64,000 nucleotides of DNA from Ferrimonas lipolytica (GCF_012295575.1 NZ_CP051180.1:3782001-3846000); one strand, 5' to 3'; positions 26,107-37,151 are shown, numbered from the stretch's first letter. Program-made: numbers and translations. The notes: generated from the letters alone by a model not told the origin.

Positions 26107-26164
26107 CGTATCTGCGCCAAAATAATTGAGGCTGCCACGACATGAGGCAGGCTGCAGTTAGCTC

Positions 26165-26193
26165 AAAGCCCGCCCCGAAAGGAGCGGGCTTTT
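26165..26193 (+). terminator. rrn2 terminator 2
   Basis: A second copy of the terminator module, AAGCCCGCCCC-GAAA-GGAGCGGGCTTTT, 88 bp after the first. Operon 2 lacks the third copy found after operon 1. Confidence 0.88.
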
Positions 26194-26291
26194 GTCATTT
26201 ATATAGTGGAAAAAGTTGAGCAGAAGTAACCGCTTTGCTGCGCCAACACGTATGCTAGTCCAAGTTGAACATAATGAAGACAGGGAAAGGC

Positions 26292-27581
26292 ATGCATATA
26301 GAAATGATTTGCACCGGCGAAGAGGTGTTATCAGGGCAGATCGTTGATACTAATGCGGCATGGGTCGCTCAACGTTTGCTTGATACTGGGCTTGAGTTTC
26401 ATTCGAGGATCACGGTAGGTGACCGTATGGATGATCTGGTCGCTGCTTTTTCGAACCGCGCAGGGCGTGCTGATGTGGTGTTAGTCAATGGTGGTCTAGG
26501 CCCCACCATTGATGATCTATCTAGTGAGGCTATGGCCATAGCAATGGGAGCTGAATTAGTTCTGCATCAAGGCTGGCTTAAGACCATGACCGATTGGTTC
26601 GAGAAAAATGGTCGAGTAATGCCAGACAGTAATATTAAACAGGCGATGCTGCCTGCCGGTGCAGTGATGATTGATAATCCTGTTGGTACGGCATGTGGGT
26701 TTCGTGTGCTGTGGCAAGGCACGTGGTTTGTGTTTACACCGGGTGTGCCATCGGAGCTTAAAAAGATGGTTGATGATGAAATTTTGCCGTGGCTAGTGCG
26801 AGATTTTTCTATCACATCGCCTTCGCAGTTATACCGCCTACTTACTACCGGACGGGGTGAATCAGCGCTTGCTGAACAGCTTGGGCAAGTGGCTTTGCCA
26901 GATGGCGTCGATCTTGGCTATCGCGCCTCGTTGCCGTATATCGAGATTAAGTTGATGCGTCGCGGTGAGATCAGCGAGGAACGCTGGCTCAAACTTATTG
27001 ATGATATTCGTGTGGCGTTAGGCGACTCATGGTTAGGGGACAATGTTTATAACGTTGCTGAGGCATGCCATCAGCTATTACTCGAACAAGGTAAGACAGT
27101 TGTAACCGCAGAGTCCTGTACCGGTGGTATGGTAGCGAGCAACCTTGTTGATATCGCTGGTAGCTCGGCTTACTTACTTGGCGGTTGGGTTACTTATAGC
27201 AATCAGGCTAAGCAGCAAGAGCTTGGTGTTGGCGCTAATACCTTGGCAGAGTATGGGGCTGTTTCGATGCAGGTTGCGGTAGAGATGGCTCAGGGAGCGC
27301 TGCAGAAGCTTGATAGTGACATAGCTATTAGCATTACCGGCATTGCTGGGCCAGATGGTGGCACTGAGGATAAACCGGTAGGCACGGTAGCATTTGCTCT
27401 AGCGCACCGGGGTGGCTATGTTGCGCAAATACTTCGGGTAGGTACCAAGCGCCATGGACGTGACGGGATCCGTAAGTTATCGGCAACGGTGGCGCTGGAT
27501 ATGATCAGGCGCCACCTTCGCGATGAGCCGTTACTTGCCGATTACGGTTTCTTTAAGCGGATTGATAGCAATCAGGGCTGA
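26292..27581 (+). CDS. cinA: CinA-family protein (NMN amidohydrolase / nicotinamide nucleotide hydrolase)
   Basis: A 429-residue two-domain protein. The N-terminal MoaB/MogA-like domain starts MHIEMICTGEEVLSGQIVDT and shows VNGGLGPTIDD. The C-terminal CinA domain (from about residue 265) carries VVTAESCTGGMVAS, with the Ser of the PncC-type deamidase active site, and ISITGIAGPDGG. PncC-type enzymes recycle NMN to NaMN. I choose ATG 26292 with AGGG at 26281-26284; an in-frame TTG at 26265 has no support. The 3' end overlaps the convergent lipoprotein gene by 10 bp. Confidence 0.92.
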   Translation: MHIEMICTGEEVLSGQIVDTNAAWVAQRLLDTGLEFHSRITVGDRMDDLVAAFSNRAGRADVVLVNGGLGPTIDDLSSEAMAIAMGAELVLHQGWLKTMTDWFEKNGRVMPDSNIKQAMLPAGAVMIDNPVGTACGFRVLWQGTWFVFTPGVPSELKKMVDDEILPWLVRDFSITSPSQLYRLLTTGRGESALAEQLGQVALPDGVDLGYRASLPYIEIKLMRRGEISEERWLKLIDDIRVALGDSWLGDNVYNVAEACHQLLLEQGKTVVTAESCTGGMVASNLVDIAGSSAYLLGGWVTYSNQAKQQELGVGANTLAEYGAVSMQVAVEMAQGALQKLDSDIAISITGIAGPDGGTEDKPVGTVAFALAHRGGYVAQILRVGTKRHGRDGIRKLSATVALDMIRRHLRDEPLLADYGFFKRIDSNQG

Positions 27582-28120
27582 AGTACAAACTCAAGTTTAC
27601 CGGGTGATACCTTTAGTTCACGACCAAACTTGCCAATGAGTTCTTGGCGCCAATCGGTGTTATCCAAGCTGTAGATTGGTTGGTTTTGTAAGATTGCGCC
27701 CACCCACTCTCCGGTTTGCATTCCGATAGGTTTGAGGATGCTCTCGACCTGACTTGGGCTTGCTGAGATATCAGCAAGCTCTACATCCTTTAGGTAGATA
27801 GCTTGCTCAACTGGGTCGTAATAAGGCCGCGCTTTGAAGCTAAGGCTGATCCCAGCCCGCAATGGGATAATGGGGGTATTGAGTTTGAGCCGTGCGCTAC
27901 TGGTAACTGACACAGTATCGGCTTCGTCACCGATATTAACCTCAGTATCACCGAGTACCAGATCAACCCCGAGATCCTTATTACCCTCGCTGACATGCTG
28001 CTGGCGAAGCTGTTTATTTAGGTAACCTTCCAGTTCGCCTTCAGTAATGCTGTAACTGGTTGAACATGCTGCCAGCAAGGCACTGGCAGCAATGAGTAGT
28101 GCTCTGGTTCGTTTCATCAT
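27572..28120 (-). CDS. DUF1439-type outer-membrane lipoprotein (YceB-like)
   Basis: A 182-residue lipoprotein: signal peptide with the lipobox LLAAC (Cys19) followed by STSYSITEGELEGYLN, the DUF1439 pattern of a tubular, lipid-binding-like fold. Function is unknown. It begins at the last base of the ppc stop codon (TAATG), so it is translated as a second gene behind ppc. Its end overlaps cinA convergently. Confidence 0.85.
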   Translation of the reverse strand: MMKRTRALLIAASALLAACSTSYSITEGELEGYLNKQLRQQHVSEGNKDLGVDLVLGDTEVNIGDEADTVSVTSSARLKLNTPIIPLRAGISLSFKARPYYDPVEQAIYLKDVELADISASPSQVESILKPIGMQTGEWVGAILQNQPIYSLDNTDWRQELIGKFGRELKVSPGKLEFVLQP

Positions 28121-30759
28121 TATCCCGTATTACGCAATCCAGCGGCAATACCTGCCATGGTTAGCATTAATGCCTGGCGTAAGTGTTCACTATCCTGTTC
28201 TTTCCGAACTCGTAACAAAAGTTCTGCCTGTAGGAAGTTTAGTGGATCGATGTAGGGGTGACGCAGTGCAACTGACTCTTTGTTCCATGGTGTCGAGTCC
28301 ATTAATCCTTGTGCTTGGGTTATATCCAATACGCACTCTATGCCTAATTGCAGCCGTTCCCGTAGTTTTTCACCGAGGTGATGTAAGTCCTCGCTAACCA
28401 GCAACTGTTCATAGTAACGGGCTAGGTTTGGTTCTGCCTTGGCGTATACCATCTCGAGCATCGATAAACGTGTGCGGAATAGTGGCCACTGGTTGAACAT
28501 CTCACGTAAGGTGTCGCGATGTCCCTGTTCAAGCAAGACGGTTAACCCTTCCCCTGCACCTAACCAAGCCGGGAGGTTGAGGCGGTTTTGGGTCCACGCA
28601 AAGATCCACGGTATCGCGCGCAGGGACTCAACACCACCATCGGCTTTACGTTTGGCTGGCCGGCTTCCCAGTGGCAGTGCCGATAGCTCTTGTTCAGGTG
28701 TCGCGGCGCGGAAGTAAGGCACAAAGTCCGGTTCTTGCCATACCATCTGACGATATGCCGCAACGGAGTGAGCGGCGATCTCGTCCATCATCGTACGCCA
28801 CTCGGCTTTGGGTACCGGCGGTGGTAGCAATGTAGCTTCTAGTACTGCAGAGGTGTACAGAGCCAGACTTTGTACCGCTACCTTTGGCACGCCAAATTTG
28901 AAGCGGATCATTTCGCCCTGTTCGGTTACCCGGAGGCGACTGTCTACTGAGCCCGGTGGTTGCGATAAGATTGCTTCGTGTGCTGGGCCGCCACCTCGAC
29001 CTATGCTGCCGCCGCGGCCATGGAATAGCGTCAAGGCGATATCAGCTTGTTGAGCCACTTCAACCAAGGCCTCTTGAGCACGGTATTGAGCCCATGATGC
29101 CGCCATTACTCCCGCATCTTTGGCTGAGTCAGAATAGCCAATCATCACCTGTTGACGGCCGCGGCAATAACCGCGGTACCAATCGATGCTAAACAGTTTC
29201 GCCATTGCGTCACGGGCGTTATCAAGATCGCTTAGGGTTTCGAACAATGGCACGATGCCGATTGGGAAGGTGCAATGACACTCTCTGAGCAACAGTGCCA
29301 CCGCCAGTACATCGGACGGGGTGGTTGCCATGGAGATAACGTAGGAACCAAGTGCTTCTTCACTCTGTTCGGCAATCATCTTGCAGGTATCAATTACTTC
29401 TTGTGCGTCCGCGCTGGCATTCCAGTTGTGTGGGAAGAGTGGGCGCTTACATGATAGCTCCCGCAGCAAGAAACTCTGTTTCTCCTCCTCTTGCCAGTGG
29501 TTGTAATCACCTAGGCCGAGGTAACGAGTCACTTCGGCTAGCGTATCGGCGTGACGATCAGAGCTTTGACGAATGTCGACTTTAACTAGGGTACAGCCAA
29601 AGCTGTGGACGCGACGGACGGTATCCAACAGTAGGCCGTTAGCAATTAGGTGCATGCCACAATCATTGAGACTGTTGTATGCCAACAGTAGTGGCTCAAG
29701 CAAATCGCTCTTGGTCCAGATCAGTGCACTTTGATGGATCTCTGGATTGTGTCCGTCTACTCGTTGCTCAAGGTAGTTAATGGTCGCCTGGAGACGGCTG
29801 CGTAACTGACGCAGTAGTTCACGATAGGGTTCGCGACACTCGCCGGTTTGTACCAGCAGTGCTTGAGTCGCCTTAGACATCGACAACTCTCGGATAAGCT
29901 CATTGAGATCATCCATATAAAGGTTGGCCGCAGTAATACGGTTGCGCAGTAGTACCTCTTCAGTGATGCGAGCAGTAACGAATGGGTTGCCATCGCGATC
30001 GCCCCCCATCCAGCTCGAAAAGCGTACCGGCGCGATATGTGGGGGTAACTGTTGGCCGGTTTGCTGCTCTAGCTGCTCGCTGAATTGGCGCAAAAACTCT
30101 GGAATCGCATGCCACAGGCTCGCTTCTACGGTTGCCATACCCCATTGGGCTTCATTGACAGGCGTCGGTCGCTCATCACGCATCTCGTTAGTGTGCCAAA
30201 TCTGCGCAACCAGCTGTCGGATCCGCAATTTGTTGCGAGCCACTTCTTGTTCGGTCAGCTGCGTGTTTTCTTGTTCACCTAGGCTGGCGATGAGCGACAT
30301 GTATTTATTAATGAGCGTACGACGGGTGATCTCAGTCGGGTGGGCGGTGAGCACCAGATCAACTTCGAGCTTTTCTAGTTCCGAGATTAACTGTTCAGGC
30401 GCTAACTTTAACTTGCCGTTGAGGAGTCGGCCCAATAGCAGCTCGACCGGATCTGGTACGCAAACTAGTTCGTCGCAGTTACGGGAGACGGAGTGGAACT
30501 GCTCAGCGATGTTAGCCAGATTGAGGAACTGGTTGAATGCGCTAGCAAAAGGAATGAGTTCATCGTCGTGGAGGTCACCTAACATTTTAAGCAACTGGTC
30601 ACGGGCGTGTTCATCACCATTACGCGAGGCTTTCGAAAGTTTACGAACAGTTTCGATACGATTTAGAAACTCACTGCCCAGTTCCGCTTCCATGGTATCA
30701 CCAAGAATCGTACCCAATAAATGTACGTTAGAACGAAGCTGCGTATACATATCCGCCAT
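28120..30759 (-). CDS. ppc: Phosphoenolpyruvate carboxylase
   Basis: An 879-residue enzyme that makes oxaloacetate from PEP and bicarbonate to refill the TCA cycle. Visible motifs are [13 protein letters not shown] with the catalytic His, the glycine-rich [14 protein letters not shown] and the C-terminal [15 protein letters not shown] ending. I start at the ATG at 30759 ([16 protein letters not shown]), preceded by GAGGAAAAG; an ATG 30 bp upstream overlaps that ribosome binding site. It is divergent from argC and precedes the DUF1439 lipoprotein. Confidence 0.97.
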   Translation of the reverse strand: MADMYTQLRSNVHLLGTILGDTMEAELGSEFLNRIETVRKLSKASRNGDEHARDQLLKMLGDLHDDELIPFASAFNQFLNLANIAEQFHSVSRNCDELVCVPDPVELLLGRLLNGKLKLAPEQLISELEKLEVDLVLTAHPTEITRRTLINKYMSLIASLGEQENTQLTEQEVARNKLRIRQLVAQIWHTNEMRDERPTPVNEAQWGMATVEASLWHAIPEFLRQFSEQLEQQTGQQLPPHIAPVRFSSWMGGDRDGNPFVTARITEEVLLRNRITAANLYMDDLNELIRELSMSKATQALLVQTGECREPYRELLRQLRSRLQATINYLEQRVDGHNPEIHQSALIWTKSDLLEPLLLAYNSLNDCGMHLIANGLLLDTVRRVHSFGCTLVKVDIRQSSDRHADTLAEVTRYLGLGDYNHWQEEEKQSFLLRELSCKRPLFPHNWNASADAQEVIDTCKMIAEQSEEALGSYVISMATTPSDVLAVALLLRECHCTFPIGIVPLFETLSDLDNARDAMAKLFSIDWYRGYCRGRQQVMIGYSDSAKDAGVMAASWAQYRAQEALVEVAQQADIALTLFHGRGGSIGRGGGPAHEAILSQPPGSVDSRLRVTEQGEMIRFKFGVPKVAVQSLALYTSAVLEATLLPPPVPKAEWRTMMDEIAAHSVAAYRQMVWQEPDFVPYFRAATPEQELSALPLGSRPAKRKADGGVESLRAIPWIFAWTQNRLNLPAWLGAGEGLTVLLEQGHRDTLREMFNQWPLFRTRLSMLEMVYAKAEPNLARYYEQLLVSEDLHHLGEKLRERLQLGIECVLDITQAQGLMDSTPWNKESVALRHPYIDPLNFLQAELLLRVRKEQDSEHLRQALMLTMAGIAAGLRNTG

Positions 30760-31127
30760 CTTTTCCTCTTCCCTAAACTTGAGATTCAACTAACCGATAC
30801 TGTGGCCTGAGCAACTTATGGTCAAGTCGTATCGGGTAAATAACCAAGATTAACTCGGCCCGCACATGTAATTTTGATACAGAAATGAAACTAAAAAACC
30901 TCGCCGATTGAAATATAACTATTCACAAGGCTTGCATGGATAGTCATTATCAAATAATCTGCACCTGTGTCTTTTGATGAACCAGATGTTGAATATGATT
31001 TTTATTTTATCTACTTCCAAACTGCGACGACGATAATCCCCGCCTTTCTTGCTTTGGGTCAATGGTTCAAAGCGATTCTTTCTCTACGTTTAATCTTCAA
31101 ACCGAATTTTCCGCAAGGAGTACGACC
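30760..31127. other. Divergent ppc-argC intergenic region with possible ArgR half-sites
   Basis: About 370 bp without a gene. TTGCAT (30932-30937) and TAATCT (30955-30960), 17 bp apart, may be an arg promoter. TGAATATGATTTTT (30990-31003) keeps the left half of an ARG box, and ACTATTCA (30918-30925) resembles a right half. Neither is a full palindromic ARG box, so ArgR control is plausible but not shown. Confidence 0.35.
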
Positions 31128-32135
31128 ATGGTTAAGGTCGCGGTAATTGGTGCATCTGGGTACACCGGCGCAGAATTGGCACGCCTGATTCAACTGCATC
31201 CCCAATTTGAGCTAACGCATTTGTATGTCTCCGCAGGGAGTGTTGATAAAGGTAAGCCGTTAGCGCAGCTTTATCCAAACCTGATTGGCACGGTTGACCT
31301 ACCACTGTTGCCATTGGATGAAATGGCTCTGGCGCAGTTAGGTAACCAAACCGACGCGGTTTGCCTAGCACTGGATCACCTGATTAGCGCGGAGCTTGCA
31401 CCCAAGTTATTAGCGCTAGGGTTGGTGGTTTTCGATCTCTCCGGTGGTCATCGTTTTGCTGACGCCAGTGTGTACTCAAACTTCTATGGTTTTGAGCATC
31501 CAGCACCAGAACTCCTTACCACTGCAGCCTACGGCTTGGCTGAATGGCAAGCAGAACGCATTAGCGCTGCCAATTTGATTGCGGTGGCTGGTTGTTATCC
31601 AACAGCATCGCTATCGGCTTTAAAGCCACTGAAACAGGCCGGATTAATTAGTGATGGCAGCCGTCCAGTGATTAATGCGGTTAGTGGTGTAACTGGTGCA
31701 GGACGTAAGGCAACTATTAACAACAGTTTTTGCCAAGTAAGCCTTACTCCCTATGGCGTGCTTGGGCATCGCCATCAGCCTGAAATTGAGTTGCAACTCG
31801 ATCATGAAGTGGTGTTCACCCCTCATTTGGGGGCGTTCAAACGCGGCATTCTAGCCACTATTACTGTACAGGTGCCGAACGGCACAACAGCCGCTGATAT
31901 CGACGCTGCATACAGCTGTTACAACGACAGCTCAGTAGTACAACTACTGCCAACTGGGCAGTGGCCGAAAATCGATGATGTAGCTAATACTCCCAACTGT
32001 TTGCTGAGCTGGAAACTGGATGCAGAGCGTGGCGTATTGGTTGTAGTTAGTGCAATAGATAACTTACTTAAGGGCGCGGCAAGCCAAGCGCTCCAGTGCA
32101 TGAATATTCGCTTTGCTGTGGAGAGTGGGTTATGA
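31128..32135 (+). CDS. argC: N-acetyl-gamma-glutamyl-phosphate reductase
   Basis: A 335-residue NADPH-dependent enzyme, third step of arginine synthesis. The Rossmann start MVKVAVIGASGYTGAELARL and the catalytic cysteine in AVAGCYPTASLSAL are visible. The start ATG 31128 has AAGGAG at 31115-31120; a longer in-frame start at 31062 has no such site. The stop overlaps argB (ATGA). It is the first gene of argCBFGH. Confidence 0.96.
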   Translation: MVKVAVIGASGYTGAELARLIQLHPQFELTHLYVSAGSVDKGKPLAQLYPNLIGTVDLPLLPLDEMALAQLGNQTDAVCLALDHLISAELAPKLLALGLVVFDLSGGHRFADASVYSNFYGFEHPAPELLTTAAYGLAEWQAERISAANLIAVAGCYPTASLSALKPLKQAGLISDGSRPVINAVSGVTGAGRKATINNSFCQVSLTPYGVLGHRHQPEIELQLDHEVVFTPHLGAFKRGILATITVQVPNGTTAADIDAAYSCYNDSSVVQLLPTGQWPKIDDVANTPNCLLSWKLDAERGVLVVVSAIDNLLKGAASQALQCMNIRFAVESGL

Positions 32136-32902
32136 AACCGATAATTATTAAGGTTGGCGGAGCATTGTTGGATTGTGATGTCGGCATCGAACGGTTGTTT
32201 ACGACTCTAGTTGAACTTAAGCAGGCGGACTGGCAACCAGTCTTAGTGCATGGTGGTGGCTTGTTGGTGGATCAGCACTTAACTGCACATGGCTTCACCA
32301 CCAGCAAACACCAAGGCTTGCGGGTTACACCTGCTGAGCAGATCCCCGTGGTTGCAGCAGCGCTCGCCGGCGGCGCAAACTCTACTTTGGTTGCAGCAGC
32401 TATCGCAGCAGGCTTAACGCCGGTAGGTCTATCGTTGGCTGACGGTGGCATGACTACTGCGGTACAAATGAATGAGGTGTTGGGCATGGTTGGTGAGGTT
32501 GAGCCTGCGAATGCAGCTTTACCTGAAAACTTACTTGCACTTGGGATGATGCCAATCATCTGTTCGATTGCGGTGAATAACAACGGGCAGCGCCTCAACG
32601 TCAATGCCGATCAGGCTGCTACCGCGTTGTGCCAATTGTTAAAGGCGCCATTAGTGTTGTTGTCAGACGTTTCTGGTGTGCTGGATGGTAAAGGCAAGTT
32701 GATACCGAACTTGGGCCCAGAGCTTGCGGCAACGCTAATTGAGCAAGGCATTATCGAAGGTGGTATGCAGGTTAAAGTTGATTCCGCCTTGGCAGCGGCT
32801 AAAGCCATTAATAACCGGGTATTGGTAGCCAGTTGGCGTTACCCAGAGCAATTAGCCGGATTGGTTCGAGGTGAACCGGTCGGCACTGTGGTTGAGGCAT
32901 AA
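32132..32902 (+). CDS. argB: Acetylglutamate kinase
   Basis: A 256-residue amino-acid kinase, second step of arginine synthesis. Visible motifs are KVGGALLD (N-terminal phosphate loop), VLVHGGGLLVDQ and VNADQAATALC, typical of the E. coli-type, arginine-insensitive enzyme. Its ATG overlaps the argC stop (TTATGA), giving coupled translation; argF follows 10 bp later. Confidence 0.95.
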   Translation: MKPIIIKVGGALLDCDVGIERLFTTLVELKQADWQPVLVHGGGLLVDQHLTAHGFTTSKHQGLRVTPAEQIPVVAAALAGGANSTLVAAAIAAGLTPVGLSLADGGMTTAVQMNEVLGMVGEVEPANAALPENLLALGMMPIICSIAVNNNGQRLNVNADQAATALCQLLKAPLVLLSDVSGVLDGKGKLIPNLGPELAATLIEQGIIEGGMQVKVDSALAAAKAINNRVLVASWRYPEQLAGLVRGEPVGTVVEA

Positions 32903-32912
32903 GGAGATGACC

Positions 32913-33821
32913 ATGAACCATTTTTTAACCATTAATGATATCTCCCAAGCGCAGATCCTAGAGTTGATTGCGCTGGGAAAGCAGCTCAAAAAAGACTACC
33001 AGCCTCACAGTCAGGCATTGGCTGGCAAAAGCATCGTAACTCTGTTTGAAAAACCGAGCCTGCGTACTCGGGTTAGCTTTGATATTGGCATCAATAAATT
33101 GGGCGGTCACAGCCTTTATCTTGATCAACAAAATGGCGCGCTCGGTGAGCGTGAGTCGGTGAAAGATTTTGCCCTGAATCTGTCCCGTTGGTGTGATGGC
33201 ATTGTGGCACGAGTCTTTAGCCACCGTAGCCTAGAGCAGTTAGCTGAGTATGCCACGGTACCGGTAGTGAACTCGTTGTCCGATCTGTACCACCCTTGCC
33301 AGGGCATGGCCGATTTTATGACCCTGTCTGAACATCACCATGATTTAAGCAAAGTTGCGCTGGGTTATGTCGGTGATGGCAACAATGTTACCCATTCATT
33401 AATGATTGCCGCTGCCAAATTGGGTGCGAAGATGGTGGTGGTTTGCCCTCCCGGTTGTTTCCCCGATGGCGCTGTCGTTCAGCAATGTCAACAACTAGCA
33501 AAGCAACACGGTGGAGAGCTGTTGTTGTCGAATGAGGTTAGTGCTCTTGAAGGAGTGGACTGCCTCTATGCCGATACTTGGGTATCGATGGGTGATGACA
33601 CGCCGTTGGCACAAGTAAAACAGAAATTTATGCCTTACCAAATTAACCAACAATTATTGGATCAAACTGGAGCAACCTCGGTGCTGCATTGTCAGCCCGC
33701 GCATCGGGAATATGAGATAAGTTCGGAAGTGATGGACGGCCCTCAATCACTGATCTTTGACCAAGCAGAGAACCGGATGCATATCCAAAACGCCATTTTA
33801 TTAACACTTCTTAAGGATTAG
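32913..33821 (+). CDS. argF: Ornithine carbamoyltransferase (HCLP motif altered to HCQP)
   Basis: A 302-residue transcarbamylase that turns ornithine and carbamoyl phosphate into citrulline. The carbamoyl-phosphate site is FEKPSLRTRVSFD and the ornithine-side VSMGDD is present. The usual HCLP motif reads HCQP in VLHCQPAHREYE, an unusual residue at a catalytic loop. ATG 32913 has AAGGAG (32901-32906) at good spacing; the ATG at 32907 is too close. It lies between argB and argG. Confidence 0.93.
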   Translation: MNHFLTINDISQAQILELIALGKQLKKDYQPHSQALAGKSIVTLFEKPSLRTRVSFDIGINKLGGHSLYLDQQNGALGERESVKDFALNLSRWCDGIVARVFSHRSLEQLAEYATVPVVNSLSDLYHPCQGMADFMTLSEHHHDLSKVALGYVGDGNNVTHSLMIAAAKLGAKMVVVCPPGCFPDGAVVQQCQQLAKQHGGELLLSNEVSALEGVDCLYADTWVSMGDDTPLAQVKQKFMPYQINQQLLDQTGATSVLHCQPAHREYEISSEVMDGPQSLIFDQAENRMHIQNAILLTLLKD

Positions 33822-33824
33822 ACA

Positions 33825-35027
33825 ATGACTCAGATTAAAAAGGTTGTACTGGCTTATTCAGGCGGATTGGACACATCGGCGATCATTCCATGGTTAAAAG
33901 AACAATACGATTGTGAAGTAGTTGCCTTCGTTGCTGATGTTGGCCAGGGGGCAGAAGAGTTGATTGGGGTGGAAGACAAGGCCAAGCAGTCTGGTGCGTC
34001 CGCGTGTTACGTGGTTGACCTTAAAGAAGCCTTTGTCGCTGATTACGTTAATCCTATTCTGCAGACCGGCGCATTGTATGAAGGAACCTATTTGCTAGGC
34101 ACTGCCATGGCGCGGCCAATCATCGCCAAAGCGCAGGTTGAGTTAGCGCTGGAGATTGGTGCCGATGCGGTTTCCCACGGCTGTACTGGTAAGGGGAACG
34201 ATCAGGTTCGGTTTGAATCGACCTATGCCGCTTTGGCTCCACAGCTTAGTGTTATCGCCCCGTGGCGGGAGTGGACCATGCAATCTCGGACTGATCTGCT
34301 TAACTACCTAGCCAGCAAGAACATTCCTTGCAGCGCTAGTGCCGAGAAAATCTACAGTCGTGATGCCAACGCTTGGCATATCTCCCATGAAGGCGGAGAG
34401 CTGGAAGATCCGTGGTGTGAACCAACGGAGCAGGTGTGGACTTGGAGCAAGTCGCCGGAGCTGGCACCGGACAAGGCACAATATGTATCCCTCGGTTATC
34501 AGGCTGGTGTATTGACCAGTGTCGACGGCCAGCAGCTATCGCCGTACGACGCGTTAAACCAGTTGAATGAGATTGCCGCTGAGCATGGCGTCGGCCGTAT
34601 CGATATTGTTGAGAATCGCTTGGTGGGGATGAAGTCTCGCGGTTGTTACGAAACCCCAGGCGGAACCGTGATAAACGCTGGTCTTCGTGGCTTGGAGACC
34701 ATGGTGCTTGATAAGGCGTCATTCAAGCTGCGTGAACAGCTTGGACTCGAGTTTTCCCACGTTCTTTATGATGGTCGCTGGTTTACGCCGGTAGCTAAGG
34801 CACTGTTGGCGGCTTCGCAAAGTTTGGCAGAACCTTTGACTGGTGAGGTAGTGGTTAAGCTCTATAAGGGGCAGGCAACAGTAACTCAGCGTCAAAGCGT
34901 TAATTCGCTCTATTCTGAAGCCTTCTCTACCTTTGAAGAGGACGAAGTGTATAACCAGAAACACGCAGAGGGATTCATCCGTCTGTTTAGTCTTTCAAGC
35001 CGGATCGCTGCGACGGCGAAGGAGTAA
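33825..35027 (+). CDS. argG: Argininosuccinate synthase
   Basis: A 400-residue ATP-dependent ligase joining citrulline and aspartate. The N-terminal PP-loop is [15 protein letters not shown], and [15 protein letters not shown] is the conserved citrulline/aspartate site. It starts 3 bp after argF and ends 4 bp before argH, so the operon is tightly packed. Confidence 0.97.
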   Translation: MTQIKKVVLAYSGGLDTSAIIPWLKEQYDCEVVAFVADVGQGAEELIGVEDKAKQSGASACYVVDLKEAFVADYVNPILQTGALYEGTYLLGTAMARPIIAKAQVELALEIGADAVSHGCTGKGNDQVRFESTYAALAPQLSVIAPWREWTMQSRTDLLNYLASKNIPCSASAEKIYSRDANAWHISHEGGELEDPWCEPTEQVWTWSKSPELAPDKAQYVSLGYQAGVLTSVDGQQLSPYDALNQLNEIAAEHGVGRIDIVENRLVGMKSRGCYETPGGTVINAGLRGLETMVLDKASFKLREQLGLEFSHVLYDGRWFTPVAKALLAASQSLAEPLTGEVVVKLYKGQATVTQRQSVNSLYSEAFSTFEEDEVYNQKHAEGFIRLFSLSSRIAATAKE

Positions 35028-35031
35028 CAGC

Positions 35032-36918
35032 ATGTCATTATGGGGAGGCCGGTTCGCCGGTGCCGCGGATCAGCGGTTTAAGTTGTTTAATGATTCGTTG
35101 CCAGTGGATTTTCGCTTAGTACAGCAAGATATTACCGGCTCCATCGCTTGGGCAGGAGCGCTTAAGCAGGTGGGTGTGCTGGATGAGCTTGAGTATGGCT
35201 CATTGGTGCATGCCCTTAATGACTTAGCTGAGAATGTTACCGAAGAGCAGATCTTAGCCTCTGGTGCGGAAGATATTCACAGCTTTGTTGAGGGATCGTT
35301 GATCGCCAAAGTTGGCGACTTAGGTAAGAAACTGCATACCGGCCGCTCGCGTAATGATCAGGTTGCCACCGATCTTAAGCTGTGGTGCAAAGAGCAGGGC
35401 GAAGAGGTGCTGGCAGCGCTGCTAAAGGTGCAACAACAGTTATTGGTGCTAGCGAGCCAAGAAGCGCAAACGGTGTTGCCGGGGTACACTCACCTGCAAC
35501 GGGCGCAACCGGTAACCTTCGGCCATTGGTGTTTGGCTTATGTTGAGATGGTTGAGCGTGACCTTACTCGTGTTAGCGACGCCCTCAAAAGATTGGATAC
35601 TTGTCCGTTGGGCAGTGGTGCTCTGGCAGGTACAGCTTATAACGTCGACCGTCAGGCACTGGCCCAAGCACTTGGTTTTGCTCGTGCCAGTAACAACAGC
35701 TTGGATTCGGTTTCCGATCGTGACCACGTTATCGAACTGTGCAGTGCCGCAGCGACTTCGATGATGCACCTCTCTCGGTTAGCGGAAGATATGATCTTCT
35801 ATAACAGTGGCGAGGCGGGCTTCATTGAATTGGCTGACGCCGTTACCTCTGGCTCCTCGTTGATGCCGCAGAAGAAAAATCCTGATGCGCTGGAGCTGAT
35901 ACGGGGCAAGTCTGGCCGTGTGTATGGGTCATTGGTTGGTATTTTGACCACTATGAAAGCCCTACCAATGGCCTATAACAAGGATATGCAGGAAGACAAA
36001 GAAGGCTTATTTGACGCTGTAGATACTTGGCTGATGTGTCTTGATATGACGGCCCTAGTACTGGAAGGGGTTAAGGTTAACAAGGCTCGTAGTCTGGCTG
36101 CAGCACAACAAGGTTATGCGAATGCCACAGAGCTGGCGGATTACTTAGTCTCCAAAGGAATGCCATTTCGTGAAGCGCACCATGTTGTTGGTGAGGTCGT
36201 GCTGGCGGCCATTGAAGCAGGCAAAGCGCTGGAGGAGTTTACCCTTGAGCAGATGCAAAGCTTTAGCAGTATCATCGACAGCGACGTGTATCAGCACCTG
36301 ACTATCGATGCCACCTTAGCTAAGCGGGTAGCGCAGGGTGGTACCTCGTTGGATCAAATCGCTAAGGCGTTGGGTAACCAGCAATCACAAGAGCCAGCAG
36401 ACAACGTTAATGTTGCCTTGGATCAGATCCAAGAGCGCCTTAATGCTCACAAGGCGGAGTTACTATCGGTTCGCCCAGCTAAACTGTCCGATGTTGACCA
36501 AATTAAGGTTATCAATGATTTCTGGGCACAGAAGGGAGATACCCTACCGCGCAGCCGAGATCAGATCTTGCAAGATATTCTAGACTTCTCTGTTGCCGAG
36601 CTGGATGGTGAAGTGGTGGGTTGTGCCTCGCTCTATATCTATGAAACTGGCTTAGCAGAGCTTCGCAGTGTTGGGATCAGCCCTAATCATCACAGCCAGG
36701 GGCAGGGCCGTGCCTTGGTGGATTACATGCTTAAACGCGCGCGTGATCTCGAGCTGGAGAAGGTGATTGTTTTGACCCGAGTACCAGGCTTCTTTGGTAA
36801 GGTTGGCTTTACCGATACCAGCAAAGAAAGCTTGCCTGAAAAGGTGATGAAGGATTGCGAGTTGTGCCCACGCAAACACGCCTGTGATGAAGAAGCGATG
36901 GAATACCATTTCGTCTAA
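35032..36918 (+). CDS. argH: Bifunctional argininosuccinate lyase / GNAT N-acetyltransferase, ArgH(A) fusion
   Basis: A 628-residue fusion. Residues 1 to about 460 are argininosuccinate lyase ([22 protein letters not shown], and the signature [12 protein letters not shown]). From about 475 a GNAT domain follows ([17 protein letters not shown], then [22 protein letters not shown] with the acetyl-CoA loop), resembling N-acetylglutamate synthase. This ArgH(A) arrangement is known in marine gammaproteobacteria such as Moritella, where the tail supplies the first step of the pathway. Start: ATG 35032 after GGAG. It ends the operon. Confidence 0.95.
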   Translation: MSLWGGRFAGAADQRFKLFNDSLPVDFRLVQQDITGSIAWAGALKQVGVLDELEYGSLVHALNDLAENVTEEQILASGAEDIHSFVEGSLIAKVGDLGKKLHTGRSRNDQVATDLKLWCKEQGEEVLAALLKVQQQLLVLASQEAQTVLPGYTHLQRAQPVTFGHWCLAYVEMVERDLTRVSDALKRLDTCPLGSGALAGTAYNVDRQALAQALGFARASNNSLDSVSDRDHVIELCSAAATSMMHLSRLAEDMIFYNSGEAGFIELADAVTSGSSLMPQKKNPDALELIRGKSGRVYGSLVGILTTMKALPMAYNKDMQEDKEGLFDAVDTWLMCLDMTALVLEGVKVNKARSLAAAQQGYANATELADYLVSKGMPFREAHHVVGEVVLAAIEAGKALEEFTLEQMQSFSSIIDSDVYQHLTIDATLAKRVAQGGTSLDQIAKALGNQQSQEPADNVNVALDQIQERLNAHKAELLSVRPAKLSDVDQIKVINDFWAQKGDTLPRSRDQILQDILDFSVAELDGEVVGCASLYIYETGLAELRSVGISPNHHSQGQGRALVDYMLKRARDLELEKVIVLTRVPGFFGKVGFTDTSKESLPEKVMKDCELCPRKHACDEEAMEYHFV

Positions 36919-37104
36919 TTGCTTGTTAGGAATAGGCTTTATACAATAAAAAAGGTTCTTCTCTGGTTAGCGGGGGATAGATACTAGAACGGCTGGAATA
37001 GGTTATGGTGATGTCGCCACCGCGATATAGTCCCCTAAAAGCACCGAAATCGGTGAAGCCGAAGGCTTAAGATAAACTTCAACAGCTAACTACGACACAA
37101 CCAT

Positions 37105-37133
37105 AAAAAACACCGCCATTTGGCGGTGTTTTT
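37105..37133. terminator. Bidirectional terminator between argH and mrcA
   Basis: AACACCGCCA-TT-TGGCGGTGTT, flanked by A- and T-runs, serves the converging arg operon and mrcA. Confidence 0.9.
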
Positions 37134-37151
37134 GTATTGGCGCAGTGGCTG

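Noticed and set aside
29924-30793. 289-codon open frame on plus opposite ppc
   Set aside because: It lies entirely antisense to a strongly conserved gene, is Ser/Arg-rich from mirrored codons, and matches no family.
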